A stretch of DNA of 64,000 nucleotides from Hyposmocoma kahamanoa (lineage: Eukaryota > Arthropoda > Insecta > Lepidoptera > Cosmopterigidae): positions 618,432 through 682,431 of the forward strand of contig NW_020654080.1 in the NCBI RefSeq assembly GCF_003589595.1. The letters are read 5' to 3'. Below, one piece after another: positions 1-11,430 of this stretch. The notes under the pieces are model-generated. The model saw only the letters and a program-made list of their open reading frames with translations. It had not been told where the DNA came from and made no database searches. The translations under genes were made by a program, and so were the position numbers. The first letter of the stretch is position 1. The number at the start of each line of letters is the position of its first letter.

Positions 1-560
1 CTATAGTATATCTTTGATTTTAATTTCTAATTGAATTTCTTAATGTTTGGTAGAAATACATTTTGCTAGTGATAATGGAAACGCAAACAACGGGCATTAA
101 AATAACAACTTACCTGTTTTATCAAAATCAAATTACGCAATCTAGAGAGTATATCCTACGTATAATAAATACAGTGACATTGAATTTTCTTTATAAATAA
201 AACCCAATCTGTCCTGTGAGCAGTGTTAACAAAAGTATTAAGGAAGCAATTTGTCGTCCTGAGACGTGCGCGTACGCAGGAGAGCATCGATCACGCGCTA
301 ACGATCTTGATAACGCGCGCACGACCTGGTGACGGGTTAACTGGTCATTCGGCTCCTTCTGCGATTTTACTCTCCACTTATAGGAACCTCTAGTTACATA
401 TAATACATGTAGCTTTTGTGTATAATACATATCTGTTGGTTTCATAAATTCATAAATTTCACAGTACAGTCTAGTCATAACCGCCATTGTAAAGGACGTG
501 TCTTACATAATTCATATTTGCCATTGCCATACGTAATTAAAATGTACTTAAAATTATCGA
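1..560. other. Unassigned AT-rich sequence
   Basis: I recognise no gene here. A 98-codon open frame lies on the minus strand at 191-487 over a locally GC-richer patch. It has no domain or family signature I know and no splice or promoter context, so I do not call it a gene. The region ends where a Penelope-like terminal sequence begins. Confidence 0.4.
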
Positions 561-564
561 GTTT

Positions 565-1195
565 TTAGGTTTTCGCGATTGTTGCACAGAGGAAATGAAA
601 CTATTTTTCCGGATTTAATTCGCGTATATTTGTTCTGCAAACAAACCTACGTTTCGGGCCTTTTACAGGTTCCTTGGTCACGGTTATCTGAGGTGGGACA
701 GTCATCAACCAGTTATGCCTAATTACTATTATGCCACCCTATTTTTTCACTATAGTTATAAAAGTGATTAATTAAATACTTTATTTTTAATTTTACAAAG
801 AGACATTACAATTTACCCTACATTATGTTTTACAAATTATTATATTTTGACAATATGAATTTTTATTAATTAAAAATTATTATTAATTAAAAATTGAAAA
901 TTAGAATAAATTAAAACATATTAATTAATACTGCAGTCTTATGTCTGTTTGGGATTGTTCATCAGAGGAGTCTATTGAATGTGTAGGTTTATCTATGACA
1001 TGCTCGAAGGCTACAAACTTGTTTACGCTGTTTACGCGACTGTGTTTGACATCAGCTATATGTTCTTTGACGCGGGTACAAATACTTCGTTTCGTTTGTC
1101 CAATATACGAAATATCGCTATAATACATAAATATCGCGTATATTTGTTTGAAAAAAAAAATGCGTGTTTTAAATTCGGAAAAATAATTTTATTTC
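565..1195 (-). mobile_element. Penelope-like element, degenerate copy 1
   Basis: On the minus strand this is the end of a Penelope-like retroelement. At 925-1128 the minus strand reads YIGQTKRSICTRVKEHIADV, the second half of a GIY-YIG endonuclease domain, the C-terminal nuclease that distinguishes Penelope-like elements from other retroelements. The first half of the domain (GVY) is missing and the C-terminus is shortened by a deletion. The non-coding part at 590-900 is closely similar to 14220-14560 beside the better copy. The end sequence (ccggaaaaat...catttcct type) appears in minus orientation at 590-640 and in plus orientation at 1135-1195, so the copy has terminal inverted repeats. It cannot be active. 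Confidence 0.7.
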
Positions 1196-1330
1196 CTATA
1201 TACTTAAAACTGTCCCAAATTTCAAATTTTGCTTGTTTCACTAACACACAGAATCAATCATCAAAATTGGTCTGCAAATTTAATACAATTCAAATATCTT
1301 TATTTCATACTTAAACAAACACACCACACA

Positions 1331-1450
1331 CGTCCTCGCGCTTGTCTCCCACTGGTAGACAGAGACTTTTACCAGACAGAGACCTACTACGGTCTTGACA
1401 AACCTCCTTCGCCTCCTCTACTCCCATCAATCTCTTCATGAATTTTTGTC
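1331..1450. repeat. Dispersed repeat fragment, probably antisense LINE
   Basis: The stretch around cttgtctcccactggtagac and tacggtcttgacaaacctcc resembles, from memory, a dispersed lepidopteran repeat usually found antisense to LINE 3' coding sequence. I see no second copy in this window, so the assignment rests on recall only. Confidence 0.35.
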
Positions 1451-1565
1451 CTGCAGAAACGTGAGAAACATGCGGTTAGGGCAATTTAAAGTCTAAACCC
1501 CTGAGTGTCTTTGATAGATAAGTTCAAAGAGATTAACATTCTTATACTAACGTCACAGTACATTT

Positions 1566-1850
1566 ATGAAAAGTTACTTATGTAAAAAAAATATTATTTT
1601 TTTTATGAAAAATAGTAACAGATATAACATTAATACGAGGAATAAAACTAAACTAGCTGTTCTTGACAATCGTCTTCACAAACTCCCAAATTCATTTAAG
1701 GGCCAATGTATAAGCTTCTATAATAATATTCCGATTGATATTCAAAATTTGCCATTCATGAGGTTTAAAACAATAGTGAAACAAAAACTTTATACTAAAG
1801 TTAAATTATACAACTTCTGCGTACTTGGATGACAAGAATCCAAGGTAGTG
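1566..1850 (+). pseudogene. LINE ORF2 C-terminal fragment (CR1/Jockey-like)
   Basis: An 88-codon frame reads NTRNKTKLAVLDNRLHKLP, then FYNNIPIDIQNLP and FKTIVKQKLYTK. This is the pattern seen at the extreme C-terminus of many CR1/Jockey-type LINE proteins (NTR..., FYNxIPxxIxxLP, FKxxVKxxL). The expected ending YLDDKN is present at about 1827-1845 but in another frame, so a frameshift lies near 1810. No RT motifs remain upstream, so this is a severely 5'-truncated dead copy. A related tail follows at 1976-2488. Confidence 0.65.
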
Positions 1851-1975
1851 ACCCGTTTAGCTATTGCAGGCAGTCTCGATCTAAGATGTTTAAATTAAAT
1901 ATTGTAATGATAAATATGTATATTCAAATGCATATTTATATTCATATTATATATTTATATTTTATTATGTATATT

Positions 1976-2488
1976 TACGTTTCTATATCAAGATTCCGGT
2001 TGATATTGAAAATTTGCCGTTTACAACATCTAGAACTATAGCGAAGCAAAACCTTTATACTAACGGTTGTTATGCAGCTTTTGCTCACTTGGATGACGAA
2101 AATTCATGGTATTGAGCGGTTTAGCTTATGCAAGCAGTTTTGATCTATGATATTTGAAATATATGTTGTAAATGATAAAAACTGTAGGGGTTACTCTTTG
2201 TAAATAAAACAAAAAGCACCAGGGGTTACTCTTTGTTTTATTTACAAAGAATAACCCCTAGAGTTTCTTACTAATTTGTACACATTTATCATTTACAACA
2301 TTTATTTCAAATATCATAGACCAAAACTGCCCACAAAAGCTAAACCGGTCAATACCACGAATTTTCGTCATCCAAGTGAGCATAAGCTGCATAACAACCG
2401 TTAGCGTAAAGGTTTTGCTTCACTATAGTTCTAGATGTCATAAATGGCAAATTTTCAATATCAACCGGAATCTTATTATAGAAACGTA
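1976..2488. repeat. Large inverted repeat made of two LINE 3' ends
   Basis: Arms at about 1976-2213 (plus) and 2232-2488 (minus) are near-identical reverse complements around an 18 nt spacer. Each arm encodes the same LINE C-terminus (FYxKIPVDIENLP ... LDDENSWY, then stop) followed by a 3' UTR ending in ctttgtaaataaaac. The right arm has about 20 extra bases near 2262-2285. Two tails thus face each other, tail to tail. The 3' UTR also resembles the tails at 47.2, 50.6, 51.8 and 57.8 kb. Confidence 0.85.
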
Positions 2489-2689
2489 CAAATTAAATCG
2501 ATCGTTAACCGGATAGCGCAGCTTAAAAACAGCACTTTCTCTTTATGTTGTCATTTAACGTAGCAATACTGTCATAAGTTAGGATGTATTTAAGTTAGCA
2601 ACAGCAGCGGCAGCGTTAAGTGATCGATCACTGTGCGCTCACGCCGCCCAGAACGTGACCCTGACGTTGTGCATAAGTTCAAAGTCCAC

Positions 2690-2790
2690 AATACCGTTCG
2701 CAAACACGTAAGTGTTCTACAAGGATCTATTTTGGGGCCACACTTACTATTTCTGTGCGAAATGAAAAATTACATTATTGCAAGGTGCAG
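2690..2790 (+). pseudogene. Short non-LTR reverse transcriptase fragment
   Basis: Bases 2708-2755 translate to VSVLQGSILGPHLLFL, an RT motif B of the GVPQGSILGPLLFL type. Flanking frames show no further RT motifs (no YADD box), so only a scrap of a LINE reverse transcriptase is present. Confidence 0.5.
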
Positions 2791-2799
2791 GATGTAAAT

Positions 2800-3925
2800 A
2801 ATTGCTGGATGAGTCTAAACTAGAAGCTCTTTAATAATAGTCACGCAGTTGCTATTTCCACCGCGTCTTAAATAGAGCTTTTCCTTAATACATGCAAGGA
2901 AATACCACAAAAACAAACCATTGTTTTTTTATAAAAAAGCAGGAATGCAAACATAATAACGTGTGCATGAATGGGGCTATTAGCGCAAAAATGGTGCAAC
3001 TCACATTTATTAAAGGATATAAAAATTAACAATTAAATATTTTTTATACATGAAAATAGCATCAAATTATAAAATAATTATGTACTTTAGTATCATTTAA
3101 ATCAATATTGTTGAAAAAAAACTAAATTAGGGTTACACCGCTTTTGCGCTGATAAACTCAAATAACTTTTGAAATATTTTTTCTAACCATAAACCTTTTT
3201 AAAACAGAATTTAAAAAACAACGCTGTGTTTGTTTTTGCGCTGAAAAAAACGAGTGAACGACTTAGGTGCATAACATTTTTCTTTAGTCACTTCGATGTA
3301 TGCAAAGGTCTAATGTTTAAAAGTGTAACGTAGAGGCAAAAATGGGTTTACATATAGATTTCGCGGATTAGGCCTGGAAGTGAGTTGTTTTTAATTTTAT
3401 AGTGTGGCAAAACTCAAACTCTTGACGTGTTCTTTGTTCAAAAGAAAAGCGAACATTTCCGAACATTTTAAAATAAACATATTAATTATAAAAGGAAATT
3501 GTCTTAGCGTTTGCATTTCTTAAAACGTTTGGAGCAATGATCTTATGTGTTTGGAGGGCAAAACAAACTCTGGCACGCATGGTGTTGAGTGATACATTGC
3601 AGTGCAACGATTGTCGATTTCTTTTTTTTCTACCCGACATGACGTTTTAGTTCATACGGTCTCTTAATACACGTCATTGAGCCCGAGATCAGGCTCCTTA
3701 TCAAGTGTAGGCCGATTTGTATATAACAGAATACAGATCCGTCATTCTTTTTTTTTCTCAAGACATTTTCGCTGTTAACGTTTCAGACAAGGTTTTTGAC
3801 TTTTGTCTTTATAATGAGGAAACTTATAACATGTGAGAGGCTACCTACGTGACATTGGCGGAATTGTGATAGACACGAAACAAGCCACTAATAAATAATG
3901 AAGAAGACTTATAACATGATCATTA
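2800..3925. other. Unassigned AT-rich intergenic sequence
   Basis: No coding, RNA or repeat feature that I can support; only homopolymer runs and AT-rich sequence. Confidence 0.4.
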
Positions 3926-3929
3926 CCAT

Positions 3930-4160
3930 CATCAGCATATCGCACTGCTGGACATAGGCCTATCCGAATGTGCGCCATTTCGCCCGGTTCTCGGCTCGAC
4001 GCATCCATCTGCTGCCAGCAGCCATTCGCAGATCGTCACTCCATTCGTGAGTCGCGGTTTCCACTCAAGAACTCGTTTCGTCCATCGGTTATCCGTTCTT
4101 CGACAAATATGTCCGGTCCACTGCCCTTCAGCTTGGTTACTCTACTACCAAACTTATAAC
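3930..4160 (-). pseudogene. LINE 3' end fragment (RTE-like)
   Basis: On the minus strand the sequence reads WRSANGCWQQMDASSREPGEM... then GLCPAVRYADDGND. This looks like the terminal segment of an RTE-type LINE ORF, where a W-rich end is followed by GLCPAV. The plus strand shows the matching text actgctggacataggcctat. No catalytic RT motif is present. The family is assigned from recall. Confidence 0.45.
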
Positions 4161-4164
4161 AATG

Positions 4165-6083
4165 AAATTTGGAAACGGGATTAGAGCGTGAAAACGAATC
4201 AGATTTGCTAGAAATACGATATATAAATAAACAATTAATATAATTATATATGCAGGGTTATTTGTAAAATGCTTACCCTCGCAGGACTGGTATTACTAAC
4301 GTTATAAACAATATCTTTTGTTCCATGACTTTTACTAGCTCGTCAGATTTTGCTTTCATTCAAAATAGATCGCTCTAAACCAGTGTTAGGTTCATTCATT
4401 TATAAAAATAAATAAATAGAGAATGTTAAACGAAAAAGTGGCAACTTTGGCAACTAGGGTTTTTGGATGGGTTAGGCTGAAAACTCACGTTGGTGGGTTG
4501 TTTTAAGAGATCGGACAGATGTTGTCTTTGGTTGGTTTTGTGAGAGGTTAGCTCCGGCGAGTGAAGCAGGGAGCAGCTGTTGATTGATTATACTGATAAA
4601 TACTGTGAAAGTCACTTTTATTATACGATTATAACTCTGTGCAAAACGCGGGAGTCGTCGGAGAGGACGCTTGACGTTTGAACTTATTACCTTACAACTT
4701 AGAGGATGGTAAAAAATAAAGGAAAGGAGTTGCCCTATCCACGGAATAAACGTCTCTACCTAAACCAAAAATGTCCACCACAAATAGCGGATTTCTTTAG
4801 TGTTGGACCATAATCATCGATAAGTCAATATCGACATGCAAATGTATGGCTTGAATGTTGAAACTGTTTTTTTTTTGTTATGTTTGTAATTTGTACAGTG
4901 TACTGTAATCAAAGTATGATTAAAATGTTTAATTGAAGTAGATCAATATTCATTGTTATATGGGAACATCCGGGATGATAGATATGAGATTTTGAATTTG
5001 TTGTCTGCATATTCTGCACTTCAATTACCATTCTAGAAGTATTTGGCTGTACTGTTGACTGTAGAGTAAACAAGTATTCTTACAATACATATTGGTCGAG
5101 CCTAGGCCAACGCGAGCGCTGCAAATTGATATGCGGCTAGTGCTGCTGTCTACGCGCTCGACAAGTTTGAAAAAGAGCAGTACAAACGGCAATTGTAGAT
5201 GAGTTTTGTGTAGCTGCCCAGTTGGTCGCTGTCTGTTATCATTTACATTGTAACTGTATGGACGACGTACAAGTTATTGCAACTGCTGCTATTTATTATT
5301 GGGCACCTATAATTATTACGTCATTGCATTTAATACATGTTATATAATGTTAAAGTTGTCAGTGGGGAAAAATCAGAAACGAGTGTATGGTTTTAAGGAA
5401 CTGAGAATGCCTAGCAATGTCTCTTGTTTACTCAAAATTAAATATAAAATTATTTGCCAATAAATACGACATGGTACCCTTTGACATCCGTATCCGGTTG
5501 TTAATATTTTAAAATTAACCCTGTAATTTGGACACTTCCATCACATAAAAAGAAAGGTTCCACAATTGTTGTGTTAATAGGCCGAGAACTCGGTATGTTT
5601 TCAGCCAATTAACAACACCAATTACAAGAGTTCCATAAATATGAAAGTCTATATTTACTCGTCTACATAATAATATGTGCATCTGCAAACGATGCAGCAA
5701 TCTGTCAGTCGACACGACACTCCGCGTGTGGTGCACTGTGCAGAGGCGCGGCGCATACCCGCTACGACATGACACTAACTAATTCTTGTCTGGAGCACGA
5801 TTTTATTTACGGACTTTGATACAGTACGCACATTAATAATAAGTTTATTTTAATTTTATAGGCCGTTGAGACACCAATATTTGTAAGCGTTTTCGAAGCA
5901 ATTTGGCAATTTGACGAAACAATTATCACTTGTGTTTACGCTTTTGTTGTGAAGAAAAATGTTCTATCGAAAATTGTTAGCGAAATTCTTCGAAGACATG
6001 TATGATCGACATCTCGCTGCACTATACGATTGATATTTAAATTCAACTTAATGCCATACTTACAACAAAAATCCTTCAATTTG
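4165..6083. other. Unassigned intergenic sequence
   Basis: Nothing recognised. A minus-strand frame at 5515-5775 has no recognisable motif. The sequence is of mixed composition, with a locally GC-richer patch at 5095-5180. Confidence 0.4.
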
Positions 6084-6088
6084 CAAAA

Positions 6089-6236
6089 TGTTGTAGTAGG
6101 GACATTCCTATGACGACTGTCATATTGACAGCCCGCGTAAGATAGACTCTCTCTTCTCTTTTGCTTGTACGGAGCTGATCGAAATAAAGATTAGAAGACC
6201 TAAGTGGAGTTTTACTTAATTAACTATAACAGAACA
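6089..6236. mobile_element. Probable solo LTR, 148 bp
   Basis: The segment starts TGTTGTAG and ends GAACA (TG...CA) and is flanked on both sides by CAAAA (6084-6088 and 6237-6241), a 5-bp target duplication as left by LTR retrotransposons. Inside are a pyrimidine-rich tract (ctctctcttctcttttgctt, about 6146-6165) and an AATAAAG polyadenylation signal at about 6183. This order would suit R-U5 of a short, Copia-like LTR. No internal retroviral-type gene lies nearby, hence solo. CAAAA is low-complexity, so chance is not excluded. Confidence 0.5.
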
Positions 6237-6241
6237 CAAAA

Positions 6242-8000
6242 TGCAGCCTAAACTCTAGCCTCAAATTTATTTTATTTTTTTATTAGTATTTATTTTTTAA
6301 TTGAAAAAAAAGAAAACACTTAAAAATTAATAGAGCAGGCATGCTGTGCCAAATTATAACTGTACTCAACATTCAAGTCAGACAGAATCCTAAATAGTGG
6401 AGATACTAAAACCTACGCTAATTAACAATCAAAACAGAAAAAAGAAAAATACATTATTCAATGTTAATGTCTCACTCATTCCTTTCTCTCACCAGTGTCA
6501 GACCTAACCACAGCAGTGGAATGTATTACATTATTGCAATATCCCTAATTTCATTGCAGTGTTGCCAGGACCCTTGAGTCGAAAATCACGTTTCGTTACC
6601 AGAAAAGTTACATTTATGCTGCAAAAGTTTGCATCTTTGCAACATGTCATAAGTTCGTTTGTTAATTAAAAATTGTAACTATAAAAGATATTATATACGC
6701 CTAAATCCTAAAAATAATAATGTAAGCACTCCCAAGTAACATAAAGCCATAATCAGTAATTAATTGGTTTCTTTTGTTTGCGCCATCTCTGAGTTACTTT
6801 TATAATTTGGGTGCGTTCGTAAACTATTCAAGATTTACAATAACAAATAATAGTTGAATTTAAAAAACCTCAACGTCCTCAAAATTCACAAAAAATTTAA
6901 TAAATGTTAACCATATGGCAACATTGTTTCATTGTTACTCGATGTATAATTTTAAAGAAATTTTTTAAATTTAATAAGTAACGGCGGATGACCAGCGGTA
7001 CCTACCTATGTATCAGTTTAGCTGCGGTGTGCGGTACATGTTCGCACTTGCACTTGCCGGCGACCGACCGACCGGCGCACGCGCAGCGGATGCTGCGGTG
7101 GTTAATTATAGCGACGGCGGATGCGCCGCGGTCCAGCTTCATATTTGCTTCACGTACCTACTGTACATATGCACCTAAATGTCACAAGGGATATTGTTCT
7201 TAGCGATACAATGTATTCCTTCCGTACACTCAGCGGCCCGATGCTATTCTCCGCATATCTTTGCGTCTGACATCTTAAAGTAAAATATTTCGTCCTCCGG
7301 GACAGGCTAAGGCGTCTAAGCCATACTGCCAAATCTTAGATTTCAATTTATCTTCGCCCTGTATTTTGTTAAGACGAAGCCAAATCTTCAATATGAAATC
7401 TGGCATCTTCAATCCAAAGTGTAATACCAAATATTAGTATCTTAAATAACATTGTAAATACTCATAATCATGCCCAAGATTAGAACGTCTGGTAATTCCC
7501 CAGGTCTGTCTGGTAAGGGGAATGCCAATTCCAAACCGTCATATTAACATTTTATTAAAACTTGGAAATCGTAACAGTTAACCGACAGCCATTTGATAAC
7601 ACGTTAAATGCCATATCAACCATATTGCCATTGACTTACAATTATATGGACGTCGGGTCCGCGCTAAAAAGTGTCCGAACTTATAGGGCGTTAAAATCGT
7701 ATACAGAGCGTCATTCACGCTGTAGTCTTCGTTTGTTCAAGCAAAATTAGACAGTACTGCGATGACATTTCAATTTAAATTCAACCTTTTAGCTTTTTCA
7801 TATTCCTTTACATGTCACTACGTTTGAATAGGTTGACTTGGGACATTTTTTTCGTGGTTTTTGTATTAGACCCGTCGTCCATTTATTTGTAAGTCAATGC
7901 ATATTGCCCACTATCGAGCGTAGAAAATAATCCATTGTTTGTGAACTTAAAGATTTTTAGGTCACTAACCAGGGACTTAAAAACGTTAAAGATGCGTTCA
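6242..8000. other. Intergenic, with a GC-rich patch at 6985-7145
   Basis: No gene recognised. Bases 6985-7145 are markedly GC- and CpG-richer than their surroundings. They could be a promoter or first-exon remnant, but nothing in the translation is recognisable. The rest is AT-rich. Confidence 0.35.
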
Positions 8001-8574
8001 CAGTCTTTTTTAAAGACGGCGTAAAATGACATTTGCAGGGTTGCCAGTTTTCGGAAAATTTTGAACAGTCATGTAATTGTTATCAACAGTTTTATCGATA
8101 AATTGTGAAAGTAGGCAAAATTTTGCCAAAAATGCCTGAATTGTGAATGTTGCAACGTTCTAATGATTACTAATGGCGTTATTGTATCCCTTATTCTTAT
8201 TCAACAGTTGGTCTATTGGTATCAAAATCAAATCTGAGTCATACACATTTTAATAACGGATTTGATTGTATATTAAATTCTAATGATAAATTTTAAAATA
8301 TGTCTCCTATTTTTTATAAACAAACTTTAGAACTTGCTAACTTTAGAAAAAGAAACAAGAAAGCAAATAATATATATTATTTGATCTCTACTAGTAACAC
8401 AAAGTAAGTCTTAATATTAAACATTGAGATCCAAAATGGTCACCACTCAGCGTCAGGGTTGTGCATGCAAAATAACGCAACGTTGATATTCTATGGTGGC
8501 CGATGAACGGAGTGGACGCCACCGATAATGAATCAACAAAATTTAAAATATCAAAACAAAACACTTTACAAAGA

Positions 8575-8660
8575 AATTTTTTGTTTGTTTTTTTTCCTGT
8601 TTTTTTTTGTTTTTTGTTTTTTTTTTCCTGTTTTCCTATTATTCTTTTTTTTATTATAAT
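8575..8660 (+). repeat. T-rich low-complexity tract
   Basis: Long runs of T interrupted by tcctg or g lie immediately 5' of the truncated LINE. The N-terminal ~50 residues of the frame through this tract (Phe-rich) are not part of the RT. Confidence 0.8.
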
Positions 8661-8667
8661 TGTCCTG

Positions 8668-10200
8668 CGGAACTGTGCACCCGAGTTGTCTCCGGTGTTG
8701 ACTCGCCTGTATCGCCTCTCTATGAGTTCTGGACAAGTCCCGAAATCCTGGAAGCTTGCAAATGTACAGCCTGTACCTAAGAAAGGTAGCCATGCCGACC
8801 CATCTAATTATCGACCTATCGCAATCACCTCCATACTCTGTAAGACTATGGAGCGTGTATTGAACAGCCGTCTCCTTGGATACCTCGAAGATAACGATCT
8901 CCTCAGTGATCGACAATATGGTTTTCGCCGTGGACGATCTACTGGGGATCTTCTTGCGTACGCCACACATTTATGGAGCGAGGCTGTCGAGAAACGCGGT
9001 GAATCGCTTGCCGTGTCTCTCGACATATCAAAGGCCTTTGGTAGGGTTTGGCATGATAGCCTGTTAAACAAGCTTCCAGCTTACGGAATTCCTGTTGGCT
9101 TTTGCACATGGATAGGCGATTTTCTGAAGGATAGGTCAATCCGTGTAGTTGTAGATGGTTACTCGTCTGCTCCTCATGGTATAAATGCCGGTGTACCTCA
9201 CGGATTTGTCCTCTCCGCCACTCTATTCTTGCTGCATATCAACGACCTGCTGCTGATGCCCGGTATCTTTGGGTACGCAGACGACAGCACAGTGGCGGTG
9301 AGTTATGTGCCAGACGCCCGAGACAACAGTGAAGAGATCCGGTGTAAGCGAGAGGCGATGGTCACCCGGTTGAACCTGAGTCTGAAAGCTGCTTCCGACT
9401 GGGGAGATGCTAACAGGGTCAGGTTTAATGCGGCTAAAACACAGGCGTGTCTTTTCTCATCAAAACGGAGTCCCCTACACCTTACTCCGACTTTCCGAGG
9501 TGTATGCGTGCCGATAAGGGACCACCTTGAGCTACTTGGTCTGGACTTATCATCCAACCTCAACTTTGGGCGATACATCGAGTGCTTGGCAAAAACTGCT
9601 GCCAGAAAACTAGGCATACTTTTCAAGGTCAGGCGGTACTTCACACTTGAACAGCTTTTAAATCTGTATAAAGCACAAGTTCGATCCTGTATGGAGTACT
9701 GCTGCCACCTTTGGGACGGCTCTGACCAATACCAGTTAGCTGCCTTGGACTCGGTGGAGCGTAAAGCAAAGAGACTTATTAACAATAATCCTCTTGTGGA
9801 GTCGAAGCTCCAAAATCTCGATCATCGCAGAAAAGTAGCCTGCTTGTCGGTTTTCTATCGGATACATTTCGGGGAGTGTGCGCAGGAACTTTTCAATTTG
9901 GTTCCGCCCTCACCGTTCCTCCTTCGGTCGACTAGAAGGTCCGGAGCACTCCATTCTTATGTCGTTGATATTCCACCTATTCGCACTAAGCGCTTTGCCT
10001 CCTCCTTTCTGATGCGTACGGCAAAGGAATGGAATGCTCTACCGGCATCTGTATTTCCCGAAAAGTACAATTTGGGGCTATTCAAGGCTAGAGTGAATAG
10101 GCATTTTTTAGGCAAACGCGTCCCATCGTCGGTCACATCGTCGCTTAACATCAGGTGAGATTGTGGCCAAGCGTGTGTCTATTACATATTAAAAAAAAAA
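8668..10200 (+). pseudogene. LINE reverse transcriptase, 5'-truncated (CR1/Jockey-type)
   Basis: The frame stays open from 8503 to the stop at 10156-10158, but LINE homology begins about 8668 ([17 protein letters not shown]). It encodes an RT fingers and palm region ([28 protein letters not shown]), motif A at 9022-9042 (LDISKAFG), motif B ([13 protein letters not shown]), motif C at 9274-9285 (YADD), then the thumb and a C-terminal region ending in [13 protein letters not shown]. The endonuclease domain is missing, so the copy is 5'-truncated at the T-rich tract. Motif A ends AFG where AFD is usual, and motif B reads PHGF where PQGS is usual, so activity is doubtful although no stop has appeared. 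A short 3' UTR ends in a poly-A at 10190-10200. The copy sits inside TIR element Z. The clade is not certain; Daphne- or CR1-like types are possible. Confidence 0.88.
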
Positions 10201-10233
10201 ATTTATATCTAAATACCAAATATTTATACATAC

Positions 10234-10453
10234 ATAATAATAATAATAATAACGCACACACTCAAAATAGCACTGCACTAGGGAAACCCAGTGTCGCGGG
10301 TGCCATGGACACACACATAGACAACCACAAATTACACCCAAACCACAAGAGAAATAAATGTAGGCCATACAAATATTTTTACCGGCCCGGGAATCGAACA
10401 TGGGACCTCTGCGTGGCAGTCCGGCATGGTAACCGTTCGGCCATGGTGGCAGT
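10234..10453 (-). mobile_element. tRNA-derived SINE, family A (copy 1)
   Basis: Read on the minus strand it has a Pol III box A (gTGGCCGAACGGTTA type) near 10440, a box B (GTTCGATTCC type) near 10393, a body with gtgtgtccatggcacccgcgac, and a tail of TTA repeats at 10234-10250. At least seven related copies occur in the window. It sits just 3' of the LINE copy, within element Z. Confidence 0.8.
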
Positions 10454-10709
10454 TAACATGCAGGCAGCGTACGTAAATTTAGTATACGTATGTAATTTTC
10501 CAAAATGAACCTGTTGGGCGAATAATGGACGGAAGATAATTCCAATGAAAGGAGTTCGGCTATTTATTTCATAAGCGTAACCAAGATTCAGTCGATAGTC
10601 GATAGAATATTTATCGACTGCAATCACTAGCTACTTGTAAGCGGGTAACACTTTTGTCCAATGAACTCCATCCTCAAAAAAGACAGACAATAGACAAAAA
10701 TAAGTTTAA

Positions 10710-10813
10710 TACTTTTTATCAAGTGACGGGACGAACACATCGTAGGTCTTGTGATAAGCGACATTTCTATCCATAGCAGTAATTCCAGTACCACTCAGAG
10801 CTTTAAATCGCAA
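10710..10813 (-). repeat. Dispersed repeat R1 (copy, partial)
   Basis: On the plus strand it reads tcaagtgacgggacgaac, ... gataagcgacatttctatcca, ... ctcagagctttaaatcgca. On the minus strand it shows the R1 core: ttaaagctctgagtgg, a tccat-to-gtcgctta segment, then cgtcccgtcacttgata. R1 recurs about a dozen times here in both orientations. It has no protein coding capacity; I do not know its class (non-autonomous Helitron or SINE are both possible). Confidence 0.7.
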
Positions 10814-11430
10814 CCGACCATGGCTGTAATAAGAAGAAAAAAGTTCCGAGGGTTTTATTTGGGGCATTTTAGTCAAGTTAGCCTGCATGCAATCATTCTA
10901 TTTACGTGCAAATGTCATTACACTTTAAAAGATTGTATGTTTCACTCGACTCCGAAAGCTATCAGTCTTCGACTTCGGGCTCCTAATAGAGTGTCGTTCG
11001 TAATTCCTTATTTACTGCCCCTAATATACAATGTACTATTAAATGTAATAAACCAATGTGCCTGTACCGTAATTTAAACTTGTTTATGTCCATTGCCGAA
11101 TCACGCTTTGTCCGAAAGTATATCGTCATTGTCCCACATAAATCCAAACAAGACATTTCCTCTACAATGATTACAAAGACAAATGAAATGAAACTAAGAT
11201 CAATCATAAACAATTACCGCAACACTCAGCGCCGACGCCGCCGCCAGCGCGGGCGCAGCCGATCCATCATTTAAGCGCTGACTGCCAACTCTTTCACAGC
11301 TGCATTTCCTAATTTATAATGTCCTGGTGATTCGGACGACTGTTTTTAAATCTTTCTACATTTATATTGGTGTGGAATTTTTCGAATCTTTGAGCATGGG
11401 TACATTACTTAGAGAATCATAAATAAATAA

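Larger units (their letters stand above)
8001..10686. mobile_element. TIR element 'Z', copy 1, split by LINE and SINE insertions
   Basis: Two pieces, 8001-8340 and about 10470-10686, match in order the uninterrupted element at 54646-55243, which lies on the opposite strand. Left end cagtctttttt...cggcgtaaaatgac and right end atgaactccatcctc...aaaaaagacag are inverted copies of one another. The ~2.1 kb between the pieces (a LINE RT copy, a SINE and ~320 bp of other sequence) is absent from the other copy and so was inserted later. The element itself has no coding capacity that I can see and is non-autonomous. Confidence 0.7.

Noticed and set aside
191..487. 98-codon minus frame as a host exon
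   Set aside because: No recognisable domain, no supported splice sites, single frame of a length expected occasionally by chance in a GC-richer patch.
6985..7145. CpG-rich promoter or first exon
   Set aside because: Composition alone; no transcript, TATA/Inr or downstream coding frame recognised.
8503..8667. Phe-rich N-terminus of the 8.5 kb frame as part of the RT protein
   Set aside because: It is the translation of a T-rich tract; RT homology starts only after it.
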